A stretch of DNA of 64,000 nt from Bacteroidetes bacterium UBA7692 (GTDB lineage: Bacteria > Bacteroidota > Bacteroidia > Chitinophagales > LD1): the NCBI GenBank assembly GCA_002482725.1, contig DLGO01000038.1, positions 19,789 to 83,788 on the forward strand. The letters run 5' to 3'. The translations under genes were made by a program, and so were the position numbers. The notes under the pieces are model-generated. The model saw only the letters and a program-made list of their open reading frames with translations, searched no databases and was not told where the DNA came from. Positions 63,015 to 64,000 of this stretch are shown here, one piece after another (the first letter of the stretch is position 1; every line of letters starts with the position of its first letter).

Positions 63015-63034
63015 GAGGGGACTCCTGTCCCCTC
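63015..63034 (-). promoter_or_regulatory. Attenuator-like hairpin in the rimP leader
   Basis: GAGGGGAC and GTCCCCTC pair perfectly (8 bp) around a four-base loop, and on the minus strand the hairpin is followed by TTTTATTT. It lies between the predicted start (~63051) and the rimP ATG at 62993, so it could act as a leader terminator or stop read-through from the CapA-like gene. Confidence 0.5.
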
Positions 63035-63057
63035 ATCCATACTTCACTAAGCGGATG

Positions 63058-63087
63058 CAAAAGTAATTAAATTGTTGAAAATTACAA
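63058..63087 (-). promoter_or_regulatory. Promoter of the rimP-nusA-infB operon, TTG-N19-TAnnTTTG
   Basis: On the minus strand TTG (63087-63085) and TACTTTTG (63065-63058) are 19 nt apart, a full match to the Bacteroidota consensus. It predicts a leader of about 58 nt that includes the hairpin at 63015-63034. Confidence 0.7.
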
Positions 63088-63206
63088 ACTGTTCTGCTAT
63101 ACACCGGAATAAGTGCTGCCTGATGGGCAAACAGCCCTTATTATATTCGTTTTTGGCGCTGCTATATGCGGTCAAATACTCAGCTCCATATATACGGATT
63201 CAGAAT

Positions 63207-64000
63207 TTATTCCTTTTTAGGTAATGGTTGGGTTATTTCGCGCGAGCGTCTGCCATTTACATAAGCAACTATAAAGCTCTGCTTGTACCGCGGCTTAAAT
63301 ACCCTGAGCCAAAGCTCATTTATTTTATCCAGGCTGGATGTGTTGCCTATCAGGTATATATAATAGCCGTTTTCTTCCAACACTCGAAATCCCTTTAAGT
63401 GCTCATAGTAGTTCGTGTCAAGGGGTATCAGTTTTTTCATGGCATAAAACTGTATGAAGTAGCTGGTGTCGGATTCTTGTTTTACCGCCGGCAGTTTCTC
63501 AGCTGGTGCGCTGGAGCCATTTAGCTGGTCTGGTTTAAATACGCTCAGCTTATTATTAAGTGAGGCATTTATCAAATGCACAGTTTCATCTACATTATTT
63601 ACTACTAAATCACTCACATTGTATTGTATCTCATCGCTGCTTACGCCTAAAAGGTTACGTAAATCAAAAGCTACGTTGGCTGCGCGGCGCTTTTCAATTT
63701 GCGGCATAGCCGTAAACACCTGGTTGTCTGCTACAGCTGCTGCAGGCAATGCATATACCCCTGTTTGGTTGGTAGTTGTATCGTAGTAGTTCCACATAGG
63801 TATAAATCCATAATCGCCCAAATGGGTTTTTCCGGTATAGTTGTTTTTACGCAGTTCTACATCCAGTATAATGCCCGATCGCTGCTTTGGCTCCAGGCCG
63901 CTGCCTATTAGGTTGCCCAGTGAATATACTACCAGGCCTTCCTGTGGTTCGGCATTGTAGTAGTATGGTACGTACTCCATGTGCATCACTGCATTTGGAT
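63207..64000 (-). CDS. CapA-like (PGA_cap) protein, C-terminal part; 5' end outside window
   Basis: About 264 residues are visible; the frame is open to the window edge and begins PNAVMHMEYVPYYYN. With the GLVVYSLGNLIGSG phrase this matches the end of the CapA/PGA_cap metallophosphatase-like domain (G-x-HPHVVQxxE ... VxYSLGNF), so the catalytic N-terminus lies outside. The rest (KTHLGDYGFIPMWNYYDTT, and the C-terminal NGYYIYLIGNTSSLDKINELWLRVFKPRYKQSFIVAYVNGRR) is an extra domain that resembles an SPOR-like fold. Family members are linked to capsule or cell-surface polymer handling. It ends 214 bp before rimP. Confidence 0.75.
   Translation of the reverse strand, partial: PNAVMHMEYVPYYYNAEPQEGLVVYSLGNLIGSGLEPKQRSGIILDVELRKNNYTGKTHLGDYGFIPMWNYYDTTTNQTGVYALPAAAVADNQVFTAMPQIEKRRAANVAFDLRNLLGVSSDEIQYNVSDLVVNNVDETVHLINASLNNKLSVFKPDQLNGSSAPAEKLPAVKQESDTSYFIQFYAMKKLIPLDTNYYEHLKGFRVLEENGYYIYLIGNTSSLDKINELWLRVFKPRYKQSFIVAYVNGRRSREITQPLPKKE

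Overview
The window looks like a chromosomal segment of a Bacteroidota bacterium, probably of the Chitinophagia type. Several large secreted proteins end in type IX secretion (Por/gliding) sorting domains. Other pointers are SprB-like repeats, a type III glutamine synthetase, DUF2851, DUF4412 and CapA-type proteins, weak Shine-Dalgarno sites, and promoters of the form TTG-N19-TAnnTTTG. I saw no insertion sequence, prophage, CRISPR array or integrase.

Layout. 0-12.9 kb is a regulation and envelope-stress block. It holds an NtrC-type sigma-54 activator overlapping a REC-PAS-histidine kinase, a small cluster of membrane/coiled-coil proteins (YtxH, holin-like), small lipoproteins, rpoN with its own sigma-54-type promoter, a CHASE3 kinase overlapping an Rcp1-like receiver, a second lone receiver, an AI-2E family permease and an unknown 474-aa protein. 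13-23.7 kb holds three tandem paralogous T9SS surface proteins with 7, 4 and 3 SprB-like repeats plus dockerin-like and cohesin-like modules. 23.8-34.6 kb is mixed: TetR regulator, PLP sulfur-amino-acid enzyme, DUF2851-PspC pair, tRNA-Cys, lipoproteins, a TMTC-like GT-C/TPR protein and the E1-beta subunit. 34.6-38.3 kb is a divergent nitrogen-assimilation pair (GSIII and Amt). 38.4-42 kb has a DUF4412 protein, mnmE, and an ASCH/PhyH-type pair. 42.8-57.9 kb is a second block of secreted proteins: two T9SS paralogs, a lipoprotein, two giant M43 metalloprotease paralogs, a TPR protein and a serine hydrolase. 58.1-63 kb is the rimP-nusA-infB operon, followed by the 3' part of a CapA-like gene cut by the window edge.

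The most unusual feature is a pair of intergenic tandem arrays (30.46-30.88 kb and 42.03-42.51 kb). They are built from about 33 copies of CCGACA spaced at multiples of roughly 12 bp and in one orientation per array. Each lies upstream of a gene, and in both the nearest copy is exactly 46 nt from a -7-like promoter box. I read them as candidate regulator-binding arrays of a kind I do not recognise. Other items worth checking are a sigma-54 promoter candidate before rpoN, a shared upstream element in front of the three tandem surface-protein genes, sorting-domain exchange (type B versus type A) between the two M43 paralogs, a serine hydrolase whose expected catalytic Tyr is Phe, and an attenuator-like hairpin in the rimP-nusA-infB leader.

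Functional links. The NtrC-type activator, RpoN, GSIII and Amt are all present, which fits sigma-54 control of nitrogen or envelope functions, but nothing in the sequence ties the activator to a specific target. All assignments come from reading motifs; no database search was run.
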